A stretch of 64,000 nt of DNA from Glycomyces tenuis DSM 44171 (lineage in GTDB: Bacteria > Actinomycetota > Actinomycetes > Mycobacteriales > Micromonosporaceae): contig NZ_KE386602.1 of NCBI RefSeq assembly GCF_000427885.1, positions 1-64,000 of the forward strand. Reading direction: 5' to 3'. The notes below the pieces were generated by a model. That model was not told where the DNA came from, searched no databases, and saw only the letters and a list, made by a program, of their open reading frames with translations. Within the stretch, counting starts at the first letter, position 1. The number at the start of each line of letters is the position of its first letter. Shown here in pieces: positions 7,174-17,362 of the stretch. The position numbers were made by a program, and so were the translations under genes.

Positions 7174-8391
7174 ATGATCCCCCGTTTCCGTCCCACGGGT
7201 TCGCAGTCCGGTCCATCGAAGGCGCAATCGGCGGCCGGTTACCTTTTCGCCGCGGTGCTCGCGTTGTCGGTCCTGTCATGGCCGAGCGCCTCGGCCGCCC
7301 AAGAGGACGCGGCGGGAGAGGAAATACAGTTCGAATACGGCATCGACGGCGTCTCCTGGTATTGGAGCCGCCAGATCGACGAGACCCTCGAACTGGGCCA
7401 GGTCGTGCAGCCGATCGAACTGCCCAACCCGCAGTCCGCGACGACCATGCCGGTCGCCGTCGAGTTCGGCGAGGCCTCGAAAGTCGCTGCGCTGCAGTTC
7501 AACCTGATGGAGCGCGGCGTCCCCGAGGGCGCCGGCATCACCGACTTCACCCTGACCGTCGCCGAAGGCGACGACGCGGGCGATGCGCCCACCTTCAACC
7601 CCGCGCAGCACCTCATCCAGGCCTGCCCGATCACCGAGGCGTGGAGTCCCGGAGAGGCCGAGATGTGGGACGTCCAACCCCCTGTCGGCGACAATTGCGT
7701 CAAGGGGGAGAGGGCCGAACCGGACCCCGAGGAGGTGGCCGAGGCGGAAGGCCTCGAAGACTTCCAGGTGCCGCTTCCGACATGGACGTTCGACCTCTCC
7801 GAATTGGCCGAGGACTGGGCCGTCGACCATTTCGCCAATTACGGCGTCATGTTCATGCCCGTCCTGGACGATGCCACGCCGATCGACCTGTGGCAGGTCA
7901 ATCTGAAGCTGCCGCTGCGCGACGACGCCGAAACCGAGACCGATGAGTACGAGGCCACCGTCGACCGGCTCGGCGCCACCCTCGCCTACGAGCCGCCCGC
8001 CGAGACCGTGCCCACCGAAGACTCCGGCGGCGCCACCTCCGGCGGCGTGACCGGCGGCGGAGGCGGCGGCAGCGGTGGCGGCGGTTCGGCGGGCGGATCC
8101 GACGCCGAGGCCCCCGCCGAGGAGGCCGCGGCCACCGAGGAGATCGCCCCGGCCGCCTACGAACCGATCGAGCCCCGGATGCCCTGGTACGTCTGGACGC
8201 TGATCCCCGCCGGCCTCGTCGGCGCCTACATCCTCCACACCCTCATGGGCGGCACCGCGGCGCCCGTCGCCGCCAGAGGCGCGATCGACCGCATCAGATC
8301 CCACAACCTCGCGCGGCGCGGCTGGTCCCTGCCCGTCCCGGCCGGGCTCTTCGAGCGCCTGACCGGACGCGGCGGCAGGGAGGCGGGATGA
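7174..8391 (+). CDS. secreted, membrane-anchored protein at the head of the ABC uptake operon
   Basis: The start at 7174 has GGGAG seven bases upstream; an ATG at 7141 lacks a ribosome site. The protein has a long signal sequence (hydrophobic core AAVLALSVLSWPSASAA), an extracytoplasmic domain of about 240 residues and a very glycine-rich spacer. A single transmembrane helix (WYVWTLIPAGLVGAYILHTL) and a short basic cytoplasmic tail follow. The layout resembles a surface domain on a flexible tether. I do not recognise the globular part. Its stop overlaps the next gene (ATGATG), so it is co-translated with the binding protein and may help capture substrate or hold the complex together. Confidence 0.7.
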   Translation: MIPRFRPTGSQSGPSKAQSAAGYLFAAVLALSVLSWPSASAAQEDAAGEEIQFEYGIDGVSWYWSRQIDETLELGQVVQPIELPNPQSATTMPVAVEFGEASKVAALQFNLMERGVPEGAGITDFTLTVAEGDDAGDAPTFNPAQHLIQACPITEAWSPGEAEMWDVQPPVGDNCVKGERAEPDPEEVAEAEGLEDFQVPLPTWTFDLSELAEDWAVDHFANYGVMFMPVLDDATPIDLWQVNLKLPLRDDAETETDEYEATVDRLGATLAYEPPAETVPTEDSGGATSGGVTGGGGGGSGGGGSAGGSDAEAPAEEAAATEEIAPAAYEPIEPRMPWYVWTLIPAGLVGAYILHTLMGGTAAPVAARGAIDRIRSHNLARRGWSLPVPAGLFERLTGRGGREAG

Positions 8392-9776
8392 TGCGCGCCT
8401 TCGCCCGGCGGCACCGCGGCCGCATGATCGTCGCCCTGCTGGCCGCGACCGCTCTCATCGCCACCGCCTGCGGCCAGTACGAAGGCGTCCACGACCGGTT
8501 CGTCGCCGAAGGCGGCTCCAATCCCGGCGTCGACTCCGGCGGCGACGGCTCGGACGGCGGCACCGGTGGGGACACCGGCGGCACCGACGGCGGCGGCACC
8601 GACGGCTCGGGCGGCGGGGGAGGAGGCGGCACCGACGGCTCGGGCGCCGACACCGGCGGCGACGGCACCGTCGGCAACGGCGACACCACCGGCGTCACCG
8701 ACGACTCCATCACCATCGGCATCCACGCGCCCCTGACCGGCGCGGCCCCGCTCCGGCAGGACTCCTTCGAGACCGGCAAGGACCTGTACTGGCAGTACGG
8801 GAACGACGGCGGCCCCGTCGAGATCTTCGGACGAGGCGTCGAGACCGTCTTCGCCGACGACCAGTACCGGCCCTCCACGGCCCGCCAGGTCTGCCAGACC
8901 ATGGCCGAGGAGCAGGAGGCCTTCGCCATCCTCGGCGCCGGCGGCACCGACCAGATCCAGGCCTGCGCCCAGTACGCCGCCAGCGAAGGCGTCCCGTACC
9001 TGTCCACCGGCGTCACCGAGACCGGCATGGGCTCCCTCGACACCTACTTCGCCGCCTCGATGACCTACCGGCAGCAGGCGCCCATGCTGGCCGACTACAT
9101 CAGGAACGACCTGGGCGTCACCGACGCCTCCAACGTCGCCGCCGTGGTCACCAACACTCCGAACTTCGACGACGCCGTCTCCGGCTTCACCGACGCCTTC
9201 CCCGGCGTCGAGGTCTTCCGCCCCGACAAGAACGAGCGCGGCTCGTCCTCGGCGGGGAACCTGTGCACCGGCACCGCCAAGAACTACGACGTGGTGTTCG
9301 TGCTGACCTCTCCGACCTTCTACCTGGAGATGGCCGCCGCCGCGGCCTGCCGGCCCACCTATGTGGGCGTCGGCGTCAGCATGGGCCTGGACCAGGTGGC
9401 CTCCACCGGGTGCAGCACCGGCGGCACCGAGGACGCCCGGTTCTTCAACCCCACGCCCGCCTTCACCGACGCCGGGGAGTACGACCCGGAGTTCCTGGCG
9501 GCGGCGAGCGCGGCCGGGATCGAAGTGGACGACGTGGTCTGGATGATGTGGGGCCAGTCCAAGGTGCTCCATCAGATGCTCGAACAGGCGGGGGAGAACC
9601 TCGATCGCGGCGCGTTCATGAACGCCGTCTCCGGCTCGACGTTCAGCACCGGCGTCTTCCCCGACCTCGACTACGGGGACAGCCGATTCGGCGCCACCCA
9701 GGTCAGCGTCCTGCGCAACGTCTGCGACGGCGGCGGCCACTACGTGACCGACCACGCCTTCGTGAGCGGCTTCTGA
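8388..9776 (+). CDS. ABC transporter substrate-binding lipoprotein, branched-chain amino acid type (LivJ/LivK-like)
   Basis: The 462-residue lipoprotein has lipobox LIATAC (Cys near residue 27). A low-complexity Gly/Asp/Thr linker of about 75 residues leads to a Peripla_BP_6 domain from about residue 105 (TDDSITIGIHAPLTGAAPL) to the end. The linker would let the binding lobe reach through the cell wall, and it matches the Gly-rich tether of the upstream protein. The family binds hydrophobic amino acids, amides, urea or aromatic acids. The ligand here cannot be told. The gene overlaps its upstream neighbour by four bases and is followed 15 bp later by the permease. Confidence 0.9.
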   Translation: MMRAFARRHRGRMIVALLAATALIATACGQYEGVHDRFVAEGGSNPGVDSGGDGSDGGTGGDTGGTDGGGTDGSGGGGGGGTDGSGADTGGDGTVGNGDTTGVTDDSITIGIHAPLTGAAPLRQDSFETGKDLYWQYGNDGGPVEIFGRGVETVFADDQYRPSTARQVCQTMAEEQEAFAILGAGGTDQIQACAQYAASEGVPYLSTGVTETGMGSLDTYFAASMTYRQQAPMLADYIRNDLGVTDASNVAAVVTNTPNFDDAVSGFTDAFPGVEVFRPDKNERGSSSAGNLCTGTAKNYDVVFVLTSPTFYLEMAAAAACRPTYVGVGVSMGLDQVASTGCSTGGTEDARFFNPTPAFTDAGEYDPEFLAAASAAGIEVDDVVWMMWGQSKVLHQMLEQAGENLDRGAFMNAVSGSTFSTGVFPDLDYGDSRFGATQVSVLRNVCDGGGHYVTDHAFVSGF

Positions 9777-9791
9777 AAGGGCACAGTTGAG

Positions 9792-10661
9792 ATGGGCGCC
9801 TTCTTCGCACTGGGCCTGTTCCAAGGCGCGGTCTACGGCCTCCTGGCCGTCGGCATCGTCCTGGTCTACAAGGCCAAACGCGTGTTCAACTTCGCCCAGG
9901 GCGAGTTCGGCGGCGTCGCCGCGTTCTGCGCCTTCGGCCTCACCGTCGCCCTCGGCCTGCCCTACTGGGTCGGCGTCGTGGGCGGCCTGGCCGCCGCCGT
10001 CGCCATGGGCCTGGTGGTCGAACGGGTCGTCGTGCGGCCCCTGGAGTCCTCCTCGCGGACCATCATGCTCGTCGCGCTCGTCGGCGTCGCCCTGTTCGCC
10101 GTCGCGGTCACCGTCCTCGCGGCCGAGCCGGTCCCGCGCGTCATGCCGCCGATCGTCGAAGGCGGGACGGTCGACATCCTCGGCGCCGGCATCCTGCCCC
10201 AGCAGCTGATCCTCCTCGCCGTCCTCGCGGTCCTGGCCGCGGCCATGGCCTGGTTCTTCAAGACCGACCTCGGCCTCGCCGTCCTCGCCTCCTCACAGGA
10301 CCTCCGCGCGGCGCAGGTGGTGGGCATCAGCCCGACCGCGGTCTCGCGCCTCGTGTGGGGCCTGGCGGCGCTGCTCGGCGGCATCGCCGGACTCCTGTAC
10401 GCGCCCGTCGGGATCTTCACCCCCGGCTTCATGACCTTCACGATGCTCGTGCCCGCCTTCGCCGCGGCCGTCCTCGGCGGCATGACGAGCCTGCCCGGCG
10501 CGTTCATCGGCGGGCTGGCCATCGGCGTGGTCCAGAACCTCGGCATCTACCTGCTCGGGCAGCAGCTGGCGGTGCCGGGCGCGGCCGAGCTCGGCGTCTT
10601 CGCCCTGCTCATGCTCGTCCTCCTCATCCGCCCGCAAGGCCTGTTCGGGAAGGCTGTCTAG
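9792..10661 (+). CDS. livH: branched-chain-type ABC transporter permease LivH
   Basis: The 289-residue integral membrane protein with about eight hydrophobic segments opens with LFQGAVYGLLAVGIVLVYKA, the canonical LivH start, and ends in LLLIRPQGLFGKA, also characteristic. GEFGG near residue 38 and the EAA-like loop with AAQVVGI mark contact with the ATPase. It pairs with LivM to form the channel. It lies in a tight operon with a one-base gap to livM. Confidence 0.93.
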   Translation: MGAFFALGLFQGAVYGLLAVGIVLVYKAKRVFNFAQGEFGGVAAFCAFGLTVALGLPYWVGVVGGLAAAVAMGLVVERVVVRPLESSSRTIMLVALVGVALFAVAVTVLAAEPVPRVMPPIVEGGTVDILGAGILPQQLILLAVLAVLAAAMAWFFKTDLGLAVLASSQDLRAAQVVGISPTAVSRLVWGLAALLGGIAGLLYAPVGIFTPGFMTFTMLVPAFAAAVLGGMTSLPGAFIGGLAIGVVQNLGIYLLGQQLAVPGAAELGVFALLMLVLLIRPQGLFGKAV

Positions 10662-10662
10662 C

Positions 10663-11697
10663 ATGACCACGGCGACCCTCGTCCTCACCCGAGTCCGCAT
10701 CCGCGGCCGCCTCGGCCTGGTCCTGCGCGTCGTGCTCGTCCTCGCCGCGCTCGCCCTGGTGGCCTATCCGCTGTTCTACGGCGGCGACGTCTGGGCCCAG
10801 CGCATCAGCCGCGCGGCCATCTACGCCGTCATCGGCCTGTCGATCAACACCCTCACCGGCCACGCCGGCCAGATCTCCCTGGGCCACCAGGCCTTCGTCG
10901 GCATCGGCGCGTTCTCGGCGGCCTTCATGGCCTCACAGCTCGCCGCGCCCCTCGGCTTCGGCCTGGCCGCCGCCGCGCTCGCCGGAACCGTGACGGCCCT
11001 GCTGGTCGGCATGGTCGCCCTCCGCGTCACCGGCCTGTACCTCACACTCGTGACCCTCGCGTTCGGTCTGACCGCCGAGACCACGATCTTCAACTGGCGC
11101 GAGTTCACCGGCGGCGGCGCCGGGGCCTTCGCCCCCAGACCCGCCCTGGTCGAGACCGACTTCGCCTACGCCGTGCTGTGCCTGGGCGTGCTCGCGCTCG
11201 TCCTCTACGTCGACTGGCGCCTGGTCTCGACCAAGACCGGCCGCGCACTGGCCGCGGTCCGCAACAACGAGGACATCGCCGCCACCCTCGGCGTCAACGT
11301 CACCGGCTACAAGCTCGGCGCGTTCTGCTTCTCGGGGCTGGTCGCCGGGCTCGCGGGCGGCCTGTTCGCGTACTGGAACCAGGTCGTCCAGGCCCTCGAC
11401 TTCGAGTTCCAGGTGGCGCTCGTGTGGGTCCTCATGACCGTCGTCGGCGGCCTGCGCTCGCGCCTGGGCGTCATCATCGCCTCCTCGTTCTTCGCGCTGC
11501 TGCCGCTGACGCTGCCGAACTTCCTCTCCGGCCTGCCCTGGCAGCCGCCGTTCCTCAACGAGGCGGTCTACCACGTCCTGCCGCCGTTCATCGTCGTCGT
11601 CATGCTCCTGCTCGTCCTCCGCTTCTTCCCCGGCGGCATCGGGCAGCTCCTGGCGCCGGTGACCAGACGGGGCGGCCCCAAAGGAGCCAAGCGATGA
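10663..11697 (+). CDS. livM: branched-chain-type ABC transporter permease LivM
   Basis: 344 residues, about nine to ten membrane segments. Family landmarks are the early YAVIGLSINTLTGHAGQISLGHQAF block, GLYLTLVTLAFG in the middle and AVRNNEDIAATLGVNVTGYKLGAF, the cytoplasmic coupling loop. It forms the heteromeric channel with LivH. The stop overlaps the livG start as ATGA, giving fixed stoichiometry by coupled translation. Confidence 0.93.
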   Translation: MTTATLVLTRVRIRGRLGLVLRVVLVLAALALVAYPLFYGGDVWAQRISRAAIYAVIGLSINTLTGHAGQISLGHQAFVGIGAFSAAFMASQLAAPLGFGLAAAALAGTVTALLVGMVALRVTGLYLTLVTLAFGLTAETTIFNWREFTGGGAGAFAPRPALVETDFAYAVLCLGVLALVLYVDWRLVSTKTGRALAAVRNNEDIAATLGVNVTGYKLGAFCFSGLVAGLAGGLFAYWNQVVQALDFEFQVALVWVLMTVVGGLRSRLGVIIASSFFALLPLTLPNFLSGLPWQPPFLNEAVYHVLPPFIVVVMLLLVLRFFPGGIGQLLAPVTRRGGPKGAKR

Positions 11698-12482
11698 AGC
11701 GCACCGGACGCCACCTGCTCAAGGCCGACGGCCTGGGACTCCGCTTCGGCGGTCTCCAAGTCCTCGACGAGCTGTCGCTGACCGTCCCCGAAGGCCGGAT
11801 CGTCGGCCTCATCGGCCCCAACGGCGCCGGCAAGACCTCCTGCTTCAACTGCCTGACCGGCATCTACCGGCCCCAGCGCGGCCGCGTCTCCTTCGACGGC
11901 CGCGACGTCTCCCGACTGCCCACCCACCGCCGCGCGCGCCTCGGCATGACCCGCACCTGGCAGAACCTCGGCGTCATCGACTCCCTGACCGTCACCGAGA
12001 ACGTCATGCTCGCCCAGCACCAGCGCGCCGGCTACGGCGCGCTCGCCGGGATCCTCGGCATGGCCGGCACCTGGCACCGCGAACGCGAACTGCGCCGCGA
12101 CGCCGCCGAGATCCTCGACTACTTCGGCCTCGCCGACGTCGCCGGCGAACGGGTCGCCGAGCTGCCCTACGGCACCCGCAAGACCTGCGACATGGCCATG
12201 GCCCTGGCCTCGGACCCGAAGCTGCTCCTGCTCGACGAGCCCGCCTCCGGCCTGAGCCCCGAGGAGGCGCTCGGCCTGGCCGACACGCTGCGCGAGCTGC
12301 GCGACCGGCTGCGGCTGACCATCCTCATGATCGAGCACCACGTGCCGCTGGTGGCCGAGGTGTGCGACTACGTCTACGTCCTCAACTTCGGGCGGCTGCT
12401 CACCGAGGGCGGCCCAGAGGAGATCCAGCGGCATCCCGATGTGATCGCCGCCTACCTGGGAGACGGCCATGCCACTGCTTGA
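11694..12482 (+). CDS. livG: branched-chain-type ABC transporter ATPase LivG
   Basis: 262 residues with Walker A GPNGAGKT (about 44-51) and Walker B LLLLDEPASGLSP. The signature reads LPYGTRK, the variant normal for LivG. The BCA_ABC_TP_C-type tail is at the end (VYVLNFGRLLTEGGPEEI...AAYLGDGH). It powers import with LivF. The ATG overlaps livM by four bases, and the gene overlaps livF by 14. Confidence 0.94.
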   Translation: MKRTGRHLLKADGLGLRFGGLQVLDELSLTVPEGRIVGLIGPNGAGKTSCFNCLTGIYRPQRGRVSFDGRDVSRLPTHRRARLGMTRTWQNLGVIDSLTVTENVMLAQHQRAGYGALAGILGMAGTWHRERELRRDAAEILDYFGLADVAGERVAELPYGTRKTCDMAMALASDPKLLLLDEPASGLSPEEALGLADTLRELRDRLRLTILMIEHHVPLVAEVCDYVYVLNFGRLLTEGGPEEIQRHPDVIAAYLGDGHATA

Positions 12483-13176
12483 AGTCTCGAACCTGCGCGC
12501 CGGCTACGGCTCGGTCCCGGTGCTCCACGGCGTCGACATGAGCGTCGAGGAGGGCTCGAACGCGGTCCTGCTCGGCCTCAACGGCGCCGGGAAGTCGACC
12601 ACGCTCATGACGCTCGCCGGGCTGCTGCCGGCCACCGGCGGCGAGATCCTCTACCGCGGCCGGCCCCTGACCGGCCCGCCGTCCGCCCGCGTGCGGGCCG
12701 GGATCGTGCTGGTCCCCGAAGGGCGCCACGTCTTCCCGGCGCTGACGGTGAGGCAGAACCTGCGCCTGGGCGCGTGGACGGTCCGCCGCGACGCGCGGCG
12801 GGTGCGCCAGAACCTCAACGACGTCCACTCGATCTTCCCGCGCCTCGCCGAGCGCGCCGACCAGCAGGCCGGGACGCTCTCCGGAGGCGAGCAGCAGATG
12901 CTGGCGATCGGCCGCGGCCTCATGTCCAGCCCGCGCCTGCTGCTCATCGACGAGGCCTCGCTCGGACTCTCGCCCAAGCTCACCGAGCAGGTCTTCGCCG
13001 CCGTGCAGCTGATCAACCAGCGGGGCGTGACGGTCCTGATGGTCGAGCAGAACGCCGGGGTGCTCGCGCAGGCCGACACCGCGTTCGTGATGCAGCAGGG
13101 CCGCATCACGGCCACCGGCTCGGGCTCCCGGACACTCGAGGACGAGGCGGTCCGGGCGGCCTACTTCGGCTCCTGA
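12469..13176 (+). CDS. livF: branched-chain-type ABC transporter ATPase LivF
   Basis: 235 residues with Walker A GLNGAGKST, signature LSGGEQQML and Walker B LLLIDEASLGLSP, the LivF-typical variants. It ends RAAYFGS, the usual C-terminus. This is the last gene of the operon. Its 3' end overlaps convergently (13161-13176) with a small membrane-protein gene on the other strand, so no terminator fits between them. Confidence 0.94.
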   Translation: MPLLEVSNLRAGYGSVPVLHGVDMSVEEGSNAVLLGLNGAGKSTTLMTLAGLLPATGGEILYRGRPLTGPPSARVRAGIVLVPEGRHVFPALTVRQNLRLGAWTVRRDARRVRQNLNDVHSIFPRLAERADQQAGTLSGGEQQMLAIGRGLMSSPRLLLIDEASLGLSPKLTEQVFAAVQLINQRGVTVLMVEQNAGVLAQADTAFVMQQGRITATGSGSRTLEDEAVRAAYFGS

Positions 13177-13493
13177 GCGGCCTCGGCCGGCTCCCGCGCC
13201 TCCTCCTGCGCGCGCACCTCGTCCTCGGACTCCTCGGCGACGGCCTTGAGCAGCTCGGCGGCGCGCCGGGCGGTGCGCTCGGCGGCGTCGAGGACGACCG
13301 AGGCCAGCACGAGGGTCGAGCCGACGACGATCAGGCCGAGGCCGGCGGCGCCGCCGGAGACGAGATAGGGCATCTGGCAGTCGACGCAGCCGACCTCGGC
13401 CATGCCCATCCAGCCGAAGGTGATGACCGCTCCTCCGGCGAGCCAGAAGAGGATGCCGACGAGGCGCAGGCGCGCCGTGGGGGAACCGGACAC
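13161..13493 (-). CDS. small two-helix membrane protein with a CxxC pair, unknown function
   Basis: The GTG at 13493 with GGAG seven bases upstream gives 110 residues. Two transmembrane helices (about 9-32 and 45-68) flank an extracytoplasmic loop with VGCVDCQMP. A charged, Glu-rich cytoplasmic tail follows (AERTARRAAELLKAV...). The paired cysteines invite a redox or metal role, but no family is recognised. A 6-bp-arm palindrome CACAAT-N7-ATTGTG (13491-13509) covers its start codon and could act as an operator or hairpin. It sits between livF and clpP1. Confidence 0.6.
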   Translation of the reverse strand: MSGSPTARLRLVGILFWLAGGAVITFGWMGMAEVGCVDCQMPYLVSGGAAGLGLIVVGSTLVLASVVLDAAERTARRAAELLKAVAEESEDEVRAQEEAREPAEAAQEPK

Positions 13494-13509
13494 AATTCAC
13501 TCCATTGTG

Positions 13510-13824
13510 ATGCATACGAGGGTGCTTCGGCTCGCGTTGCCGCGAGGCAATTAAACCTATCAATATCCTGGCGAAAGCGGCAGGCCCCATGGCGACATAC
13601 CGCCCGCCACGGTCCTCGGCGGGCCGCCGGAACCGCGCCGTCGCACACCGAGTGCGAGGCTCCCGCCCGGGTACACCCGAGGATGGACCCGGCCCGCCGG
13701 CGGGGCTCCGCTGGAAGCGAACACGGAGCCCAGCCGCGTCCGATCGTCGCCCCGACGGGCTAAGGTCTGGGAGGTAACCGCAAAGCCGAGTGCATATCGC
13801 CGAGACAGAATGAAGGTGCAAGAC
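13510..13824 (+). promoter_or_regulatory. 5' region of clpP1
   Basis: About 300 bp without a convincing gene between the divergent small membrane-protein gene and clpP1. Clp genes of actinobacteria are usually controlled by ClgR. I looked for a CGC-N-GCG type palindrome and saw only a poor match around GGCGAAAGCGG (13572-13582), so I do not call a site. TAAGGT at about 13760 is a possible -10. Confidence 0.3.
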
Positions 13825-14478
13825 ATGGAGCATTCGATTCCATTCTCCTCGGAGCTGGAGAGGAACGTCTTCCTCCCCGCCGCCCGTCGTGGTGGCAACG
13901 GCGCGAGTTCGCCGGGGCTGGACGACATGGTGTTCGACCGCCTGCTGAAGGAACGGGTGATCTTCCTCGGCTCCGAGGTGAACTCCGAGATCGCCAACCG
14001 GCTGTGCGCGCAGCTCATCCTGCTCGAAGCCGAGGACGACGAGCGCGACATCAAGCTCTACATCAACTCGCCCGGCGGCTCGGTGTACGACGGCATGGCC
14101 ATCTACGACACCATGCAGTACATCAAGAACGACGTCGCCACCGTCGCGATGGGCATGGCCGCCTCCATGGGCCAGCTGCTCCTGTGCGCCGGCACCTCCG
14201 GGAAGCGCTATGCCCTGCCCCACGCCCGCATCATGATGCACCAGCCCTCGGGCGGCATCGGCGGCACCGCCTCCGACGTGGCGATCCTGGCCGAGCAGAT
14301 GCTCTACACCAAGCAGATGTTCCAAGAGCGCGTCGCCCACCACACCGGGCGCTCGGTCGAGGAGATCGAGACCGACTCCGACCGCGACCGCTGGTTCACC
14401 GCCGCCGAGGCGAAGGACTACGGCTTCATCGACCACGTGGTCCAGCGGGTGACCGAGCTCCCCGCCGAGGCCCAGTAG
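13825..14478 (+). CDS. clpP1: ATP-dependent Clp protease proteolytic subunit 1
   Basis: 217 residues from the ATG at 13825, which has AAGGTG upstream; an ATG at 13810 would add five residues. The serine protease triad is S114 (GMAASMGQ), H139 (MMHQPSGG) and about D188 (DSDRDRW), with the handle-region motif YINSPGGSV. It forms heptameric rings that, with ClpP2, make the degradation chamber fed by ClpX or ClpC. The poly-basic N-terminal extension is probably a propeptide. It is 24 bp ahead of clpP2 in one operon. Confidence 0.95.
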   Translation: MEHSIPFSSELERNVFLPAARRGGNGASSPGLDDMVFDRLLKERVIFLGSEVNSEIANRLCAQLILLEAEDDERDIKLYINSPGGSVYDGMAIYDTMQYIKNDVATVAMGMAASMGQLLLCAGTSGKRYALPHARIMMHQPSGGIGGTASDVAILAEQMLYTKQMFQERVAHHTGRSVEEIETDSDRDRWFTAAEAKDYGFIDHVVQRVTELPAEAQ

Positions 14479-14502
14479 AGAACGAGGGGAAGCATCAGAA
14501 CC

Positions 14503-15168
14503 ATGGACTACCACATGCCGTCCGGCCAGGCCCCGCACCAGCCGCAGGCCCGCTACATCGTCCCGTCGTTCACCGAGAAGACCTCGTACGGGGTCAAGGA
14601 GATGAACCCGTACAACAAGATGTTCGAAGACCGGATCATCTTCCTCGGGTCCCCGGTCGACGACACCTCGGCCAACGACATCATGAGCCAGCTGATCGTC
14701 CTCGAGGGCAACGACCCCGAGCGCGACATCATCATGTACATCAACTCGCCCGGCGGCTCGCTGACGGCCCTCATGGCCATCTACGACACGATGCAGTACG
14801 TGCGTCCCGACATCCAGACCGTGTGCATGGGCCAGGCCGCCTCGGCCGCCGCCGTGCTCCTGGCCGCCGGGACGCCCGGGAAGCGCACCGCGCTGCCGAA
14901 CTCGCGCGTGATCATCCACCAGCCCGCCACCGAGGGCACCTTCGGGCAGGCGTCCGACATGGAGATCCAGGCCCGCGAGATCATGCGCATGCGCGATCAG
15001 CTGGAGAAGGTCCTCGCCCGGCACACCGGCCAGGACCTGACCCAGGTCCGCAAGGACATCGAGCGCGACAAGATCTTCACCGCCGAGGAGGCCGTGGCCT
15101 ACGGCCTGGTCGACAACGTGCTGAACTACCGCAAGAAGAACGCGCTGCCCGCCGAGGCGGCGGCCTGA
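14503..15168 (+). CDS. clpP2: ATP-dependent Clp protease proteolytic subunit 2
   Basis: 221 residues. The catalytic residues are S114 (GQAASAAA), H139 (IIHQPATEGTFGQ) and D189 (IERDK). The N-terminal 35 residues look like a propeptide, and the mature part begins near YNKMFEDRIIFLGSP. In actinobacteria ClpP1 and ClpP2 form a mixed tetradecamer, and the tandem arrangement here agrees. GAGGGGAAG lies upstream of the ATG at slightly long spacing. Confidence 0.95.
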   Translation: MDYHMPSGQAPHQPQARYIVPSFTEKTSYGVKEMNPYNKMFEDRIIFLGSPVDDTSANDIMSQLIVLEGNDPERDIIMYINSPGGSLTALMAIYDTMQYVRPDIQTVCMGQAASAAAVLLAAGTPGKRTALPNSRVIIHQPATEGTFGQASDMEIQAREIMRMRDQLEKVLARHTGQDLTQVRKDIERDKIFTAEEAVAYGLVDNVLNYRKKNALPAEAAA

Positions 15169-15626
15169 ATCGGGCTCCGCGGTGACGAGAGCGCGACGGG
15201 CCGACGGACCGCCCGCGGAGCCGTCGGCCCGCCGCCCCTCGCGCCACGGGAAGCGCTCGCGCCGCGTTCGCGGGCTCGTCGCCGGGCACCTGGAACGGCC
15301 CGTGAGCTCGCCACTGAGCGCATGCCACGGCTCGTGGGCTCGCCGCGACGGAGCCTCGCCTCCAGGCGATCGCTTCACTTTGTCGCCCGCTCGCGGTACC
15401 GTGGCGCTGGCGCCAAGCGGACCGCTCGCCGCGTCCGCCCAGGTGCCGCCCGCCCGCTCGGGATCCTCGCCGCGGGTGGCGTACAGACCACAAATGCGAA
15501 ATAATCGATTGAGACACCGGTTCGTCCAGAATCAACCGAGCGCACAAGACAACTCATCGCTCGCGAGCGGCGTCTGACCGCCTTGCGGGCCGTACATGGG
15601 ACTCGCCAACGAAGGGAGCTACTGCG
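15169..15626 (+). other. clpP2-clpX spacer with hairpin and degenerate repeat
   Basis: No gene is visible in these 458 bp. A 10-bp inverted repeat GGGCCGACGG/CCGTCGGCCC (15198-15207, 15221-15230) may terminate clpP transcription. Further on, a degenerate stretch near 15305-15345 (CTGAGCGCATGCCACGGCTCGTGGGCTCG) resembles the 33-bp tandem unit after the ABC exporters (55575-55719). It may be another member of that repeat family. Confidence 0.45.
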
Positions 15627-16931
<1,305 letters not shown>

Positions 16932-17073
16932 CGGCGCCCGGGCGGAGGACGGCACGCACGCCGCACCGCTCACCGCCGACCCGGCGAAGCGCCGCCCGAC
17001 GAGCCGACCACCGCGAGGGCCCGGACCATCCGACCGTGCCTTCCGTGGTCCCCACGCACGGCGGGCGCACCGC

Positions 17074-17283
17074 GCGCCGCCGCGAAGCGGGCCGCTTCGG
17101 GAGGCCCGGCCGTCTGGTCCGTGTCCGACGTGCTCACCGCCGACCCGGCAGCACGGGGCCTGTCCGAGGAACGGGGAGCGCCGCCGCGAAGCGGGCCGCT
17201 TCGGGAGGTCGGGGCGTCTGGTCCGCCTCCCGCGTGCTCACCGCCGACCCGGCGGCCCGGCCTGTCCGAAAACCGGGGGAGCG
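17074..17283. repeat. tandem repeat, two copies of about 104 bp
   Basis: A unit starting GCGCCGCCGCGAAGCGGGCC at 17074 recurs at 17178 with high identity through GTCTGGTCCG, TGCTCACCGCCGACCCGGC and CCTGTCCGA. A further partial copy (CTCACCGCCGACCCGGCG) lies at 16969, so an older duplication extends left. The unit holds a self-complementary core CGAAGCGGGCCGCTTCG. Neither strand reads as protein. It sits in the roughly 430-bp gap between clpX and a convergent gene. Confidence 0.8.
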
Positions 17284-17326
17284 GCGCCTTCACGGCGCGG
17301 TTCGAGCCTCGGGCGCGCACGGGAAA

Positions 17327-17349
17327 AGGGCCGGGCTCCGCCCGGCCCT
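17327..17349 (-). terminator. terminator for the PLDc_N-like gene
   Basis: Stem AGGGCCGGG/CCCGGCCCT with a CTCCG loop, followed on the minus strand by TTTTCCC, lies 14 bp after the stop of the minus-strand gene ending at 17363. Confidence 0.7.
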
Positions 17350-17362
17350 CTCCGTCGGTCGC

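Noticed and set aside
13510-13809. ClgR operator upstream of clpP1
   Set aside because: GGCGAAAGCGG is the only near match and does not fit the CGC-N5-GCG spacing.
12400-15378. Very long open frame on the minus strand opposite livF, clpP1 and clpP2 (about 990 codons)
   Set aside because: It mirrors three well-conserved genes, has Arg/Ala/Gly/Pro composition and no domain. It is a GC-rich antisense shadow.
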